From the NCBI GenBank assembly GCA_005804005.1, contig SYPI01000263.1, forward strand, positions 1 to 5,317: 5,317 nt of DNA, written 5' to 3'. Position 1 is the first letter of the stretch. The number at the start of each line of letters is the position of its first letter. The DNA comes from Planctomycetia bacterium. Its GTDB lineage: Bacteria > Planctomycetota > Phycisphaerae > Phycisphaerales > SM1A02. Shown one piece after another: positions 4,997-5,317 of the stretch. The position numbers and the translations under genes were made by a program. The notes under the pieces were generated by a model, which was not told where the DNA came from, ran no database searches, and was given only the letters and a program-made list of their open reading frames with translations.

Positions 4997-5317
4997 TCAG
5001 CGTAGAAAGATGACGGTAATCAGGCCAAACACCGGGAGCAGCACCGCCATGGACCAGAGCAGGTAGCCGCCGAACGTCGGCATGCGCACTCCGGCGTGCT
5101 CGGCAACCGCCTTGACCATGAAGTTTGGCCCGTTGCCGATGTAGGTCATGGCCCCCATGAACACCGAGCCCAGACTGATGGCGGTGAGCAGGTCGGTGCG
5201 CACCACTGCGCCGCCAGTCAGCGCGGTGACTGCGCCACCGGCGGCATCCTCCCGGGTCACGGCCTGAGCCGTCTCCAGGAATGTCAGGTAGGTCGGGGCG
5301 TTGTCGAGCACGCTCGA
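4997..5317 (-). CDS. Sodium:proton antiporter / citrate-transporter-like membrane protein, C-terminal end only
   Basis: Only the last 106 residues are in the window; the frame is open to the right edge, so the real start lies outside it. The fragment opens with [15 protein letters not shown] (1-15), the reentrant-loop-type motif seen in NhaD/CitMHS-like members of the ion transporter superfamily, and has a second conserved motif [17 protein letters not shown] at 54-70. Two membrane segments are visible, about 43-61 and 84-105 ([22 protein letters not shown]), and the protein ends directly after the last one with Arg. Such proteins sit in the inner membrane and exchange cations or carry dicarboxylates; the substrate cannot be told from this part. 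A GTG at 5311 could be read as a start but sits inside the conserved motif and must be internal. It is convergent with the lipoprotein gene with an 8-bp gap. Confidence 0.85.
   Translation of the reverse strand, partial: SSVLDNAPTYLTFLETAQAVTREDAAGGAVTALTGGAVVRTDLLTAISLGSVFMGAMTYIGNGPNFMVKAVAEHAGVRMPTFGGYLLWSMAVLLPVFGLITVIFLR

Noticed and set aside
1..5317. CRISPR arrays, transposons, toxin-antitoxin or defence genes
   Set aside because: No spaced direct repeats, terminal repeats, transposase motifs or small paired toxin-like frames were seen; all long genes belong to housekeeping families or the single lipoprotein.

Overview
The window looks like ordinary chromosomal DNA from a GC-rich bacterium. 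Ribosomal protein S2 with a low-complexity C-terminal tail, the phosphomannomutase N-terminus, the lipoprotein and the NhaD/CitMHS-like transporter together suggest a planctomycete, perhaps Phycisphaerae-like. That assignment is inference from protein style; no rRNA or marker tree was available. There are no signs of phage, insertion sequences, CRISPR or tRNA genes, and codon use looks uniform throughout.

Layout, left to right. Positions 1-1422 (minus strand) hold the translation operon rpsB-tsf: complete S2, then EF-Ts running off the left edge. Positions 1423-1646 are a divergent intergenic region with the rpsB promoter candidate, a long structured rpsB leader and a weak promoter candidate for the next gene. 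Positions 1647-3044 (plus) encode a complete phosphomannomutase/phosphoglucomutase with all four active-site loops. After a 33-bp convergent gap, 3078-4185 (minus) hold the thiamine thiazole pair thiS-thiG, transcribed thiS first. A 26-bp divergent gap separates thiS from a plus-strand lipoprotein of unknown function (4212-4988). An 8-bp convergent gap then leads to the C-terminal end of a sodium:proton antiporter/citrate-transporter-like membrane protein (4997 to the right edge, minus).

Functional links: rpsB and tsf serve translation, and thiS and thiG work directly together (ThiS thiocarboxylate is the sulfur donor for ThiG thiazole synthase). The phosphomannomutase, lipoprotein and transporter have no obvious link to each other; the strand flips at almost every gene, so these are independent units in a compact genome.

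I see no convincing new multi-gene system. The most interesting signals are regulatory: a roughly 180-nt rpsB leader with three perfect inverted repeats downstream of an extended -10 motif; start codons of three genes only 7-9 nt after a -10-like hexamer and without a good Shine-Dalgarno, which suggests near-leaderless mRNAs; overlapping opposed -10 motifs between thiS and the lipoprotein gene; and ThiS C-terminal glycine codons that double as the thiG ribosome binding site.
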